Assembly (NCBI GenBank): GCA_023253245.1
Contig: JALRHB010000057.1
Span: 1-8,175, forward strand
Direction of reading: 5' to 3'
DNA from: Polynucleobacter sp.
GTDB taxonomy: Bacteria > Pseudomonadota > Gammaproteobacteria > Burkholderiales > Burkholderiaceae
DNA length: 8,175 bases
Part shown: positions 6,713 to 8,175 of the stretch, in pieces
Layout: every line of letters begins with the position of its first letter
Numbering within the stretch: position 1 is the stretch's first letter
The notes under the pieces: generated by a model
What the model was told of the DNA's origin: nothing
Seen by the model: only the letters and a program-made list of their open reading frames with translations
The model's database searches: none
Translations under genes and position numbers: made by a program

Positions 6713-8114
6713 GTTCAATATGCATATACGTACACGTTTCGCCCCAAGTCCCACGGGCTTTATTCATTTGGGCAATCTTCGCAGCGCTCTTTATCCTTGG
6801 GCATTTGCCCGCCACAATAAAGGTGACTTTATTTTGCGCATTGAGGATACTGATTTGGAGCGGTCGACCCAAGAGGCGGTCGATGTGATTATTGAGGGAA
6901 TGGCATGGCTTGGACTTGATCTAGATGAAGGTCCAATTTATCAAATGCAACGTATTGATCGCTACCGCGAGGTTGTCAAGCAAATGCTCGATAGTGGTCT
7001 TGCATACCCATGCTATATGAGCGAAGAAGAGCTTAATAAACTTCGTGACCAACAAATGGCTAATAAAGAAAAGCCACGCTATAACGGTTTATGGCGACCT
7101 GAGCCCGGTAAAACACTGCCACCCATTCCAGAGGGGGTATTACCAGTTATTCGATTTAAAAATCCAATTGGCGGTTCAGTGATTTGGCAAGATGCCGTAA
7201 AAGGTCAAATTGAAATTAGCAATGATGAGCTTGATGATTTAGTCATTGCTCGACCTGATGGAACTCCTACCTATAATTTTTGTGTGGTTGTTGATGACCT
7301 AGATATGAAAATTACTCACGTCATTCGTGGTGATGATCACGTTAACAACACCCCCCGTCAAATTAATATCATGAAAGCTCTAGGAGGAGTACCACCAGTC
7401 TATGCTCATTTACCGACAGTCTTGAATGAGTCGGGTGAAAAAATGAGTAAGCGCAATGGAGCAATGAGTGTGCGCGATTATCAAAAAGCAGGGTACTTAC
7501 CAGATGCTATCCTCAATTATTTAGCTCGCTTAGGTTGGTCTCATGGTGATGCTGAAGTTTTTACGAAAGAACAGTTTGTCACTTGGTTTGATCTTGAAAG
7601 TTTGGGTAGGTCTCCGGCGCAGCACAACCCAGAAAAATTACTTTGGCTTAATCACCAATACATTCAAAATGCAGACCCAGAGCAGTTGGCCATTTCTGTA
7701 AAGCCATTTGCACATGAGTTGGGAATCGATACAGAGCGGGGTCCTGATTTTGTCCAAGTAGTATCTTTACTAAAAGATCGTGCCAATACATTAATTGAAA
7801 TTGCAGAAGGTGCGAAATTATTTTATTTGCCAGCACCTACTCATAGTCCTGAACTAATAGCAGCCAATATCCCCCAAGATATTATTCCAGCAATAAGAGA
7901 CCTTATTACTGCTTTAGAATCTGCCGAACATTCCAAGGCGTCTTATGGAACAGCTTTTAAAGAAGTTTTGGTGAAGCATCAGCTCAAAATGCCCGCTTTG
8001 GCAATGCCCGTTCGGTACGCTTTATTTGCTACAACCCAGACCCCCGCTATCGATGCGGTCATGGTAGTTTTAGGCAAGGAGGAGGTTCTTAAACGCCTCT
8101 CCAAGGTCTTGTAA
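6711..8114 (+). CDS. gltX: Glutamyl-tRNA synthetase
   Basis: Charges tRNA(Glu) with glutamate; cytoplasmic class I aminoacyl-tRNA synthetase, monomeric, also feeding tetrapyrrole synthesis where glutamyl-tRNA is the precursor. It has 467 residues (E. coli 471). The Rossmann catalytic domain has RTRFAPSPTG (7-16), the HIGH-type motif HLGN (19-22), RIEDTD (43-48), RGDDHVNNTPRQ (206-217) and KMSKRNG (244-250). The C-terminal anticodon-binding region follows (FVTWFDLESLG onward). The zinc-binding cluster of the E. coli enzyme (three Cys and one His) is absent here: only Cys101 remains in YPCYMS, and the later cysteine region reads YNGLWRP. KMSKR is followed by Asn rather than the usual His. Two starts are possible, ATG at 6711 or at 6720 (MHIRTRF); neither has a strong ribosome binding site, and a short GAG precedes the first. 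Gene identity is certain; the start is not. Confidence 0.97.
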   Translation: MFNMHIRTRFAPSPTGFIHLGNLRSALYPWAFARHNKGDFILRIEDTDLERSTQEAVDVIIEGMAWLGLDLDEGPIYQMQRIDRYREVVKQMLDSGLAYPCYMSEEELNKLRDQQMANKEKPRYNGLWRPEPGKTLPPIPEGVLPVIRFKNPIGGSVIWQDAVKGQIEISNDELDDLVIARPDGTPTYNFCVVVDDLDMKITHVIRGDDHVNNTPRQINIMKALGGVPPVYAHLPTVLNESGEKMSKRNGAMSVRDYQKAGYLPDAILNYLARLGWSHGDAEVFTKEQFVTWFDLESLGRSPAQHNPEKLLWLNHQYIQNADPEQLAISVKPFAHELGIDTERGPDFVQVVSLLKDRANTLIEIAEGAKLFYLPAPTHSPELIAANIPQDIIPAIRDLITALESAEHSKASYGTAFKEVLVKHQLKMPALAMPVRYALFATTQTPAIDAVMVVLGKEEVLKRLSKVL

Positions 8115-8152
8115 TTGACAATTTGCGCGTCTGCACAAAAATAGGATAAAAT
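8115..8152 (+). promoter_or_regulatory. Promoter-like sequence for a gene beyond the right edge
   Basis: Directly after the gltX stop stands a perfect TTGACA (8115-8120), but no good -10 lies 16-18 bases from it; TAGGAT (8142-8147) is 21 bases away. A better-spaced pair is TTGCGC (8123-8128), 18 bases, then TAAAAT (8147-8152, five of six), with a start near 8159. No start codon with a ribosome binding site follows within the window, and there is no intrinsic terminator for gltX. The target may be a stable RNA such as a tRNA, but this is a guess. Confidence 0.4.
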
Positions 8153-8175
8153 CTTGGATTGTTTTGAATGTCTTG

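Noticed and set aside
6645..6872. 76-codon N-terminal extension of hslO
   Set aside because: The extra residues run into the conserved 5' end of gltX on the other strand, show no Hsp33 similarity, and MNEL at 6644 is the expected family start.
8122..8139. Imperfect inverted repeat TTTGcGC/GCaCAAA after gltX as a terminator
   Set aside because: The stem is short and interrupted, is followed by A-rich rather than T-rich sequence, and lies within promoter-like elements.
1..8175. A new defence, mobile or biosynthetic system
   Set aside because: Every sizeable coding stretch is a well-known housekeeping gene with intact motifs and even composition. No unexplained gene longer than about 60 codons remains.

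Overview
The window looks like ordinary core chromosome of a freshwater-type betaproteobacterium of the Burkholderiaceae, most likely Polynucleobacter or a close relative. This rests on protein wording close to what I recall of Burkholderia/Ralstonia orthologues (AcnB, KdsA, Hsp33, GltX), the gene order pyrG-kdsA-eno-ftsB, and a moderate, AT-leaning base composition (by eye, not counted). The genus is inference. I see no mobile element, CRISPR array, rRNA or complete tRNA, and no sign of horizontal transfer.

Layout. Bases 1-1114 (minus strand) hold the first 371 codons of acnB (aconitase B), cut by the left window edge. A 322-base divergent region (1115-1436) follows. It carries a striking palindrome on the acnB side and a clear sigma70-type promoter just ahead of pyrG. 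The plus-strand cluster is pyrG (CTP synthase), kdsA (KDO-8-phosphate synthase), eno (enolase) and ftsB (divisome protein). The gap before eno has its own promoter-like sequence, a 9-bp-stem palindrome and a very strong Shine-Dalgarno sequence. ftsB meets the minus-strand gene hslO (Hsp33) tail to tail with a 10-base gap. hslO and gltX (glutamyl-tRNA synthetase, plus strand) diverge from a 66-base region. The last 61 bases hold promoter-like sequence for something beyond the right edge.

How the genes fit together. The plus-strand cluster joins growth-related functions. CTP from PyrG is needed to activate KDO as CMP-KDO, KdsA makes KDO-8-phosphate from phosphoenolpyruvate and arabinose-5-phosphate, and enolase makes that phosphoenolpyruvate. 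FtsB couples septal wall synthesis to division. A metabolic reason for the grouping (CTP and PEP supply for lipopolysaccharide) is plausible but inferred. acnB (TCA cycle), hslO (redox-activated chaperone) and gltX (translation) are flanking single genes.

I found no undescribed system. The observations most worth checking are regulatory: the near-30-bp palindrome upstream of acnB, the palindrome inside the eno promoter, and the position of the gltX start.
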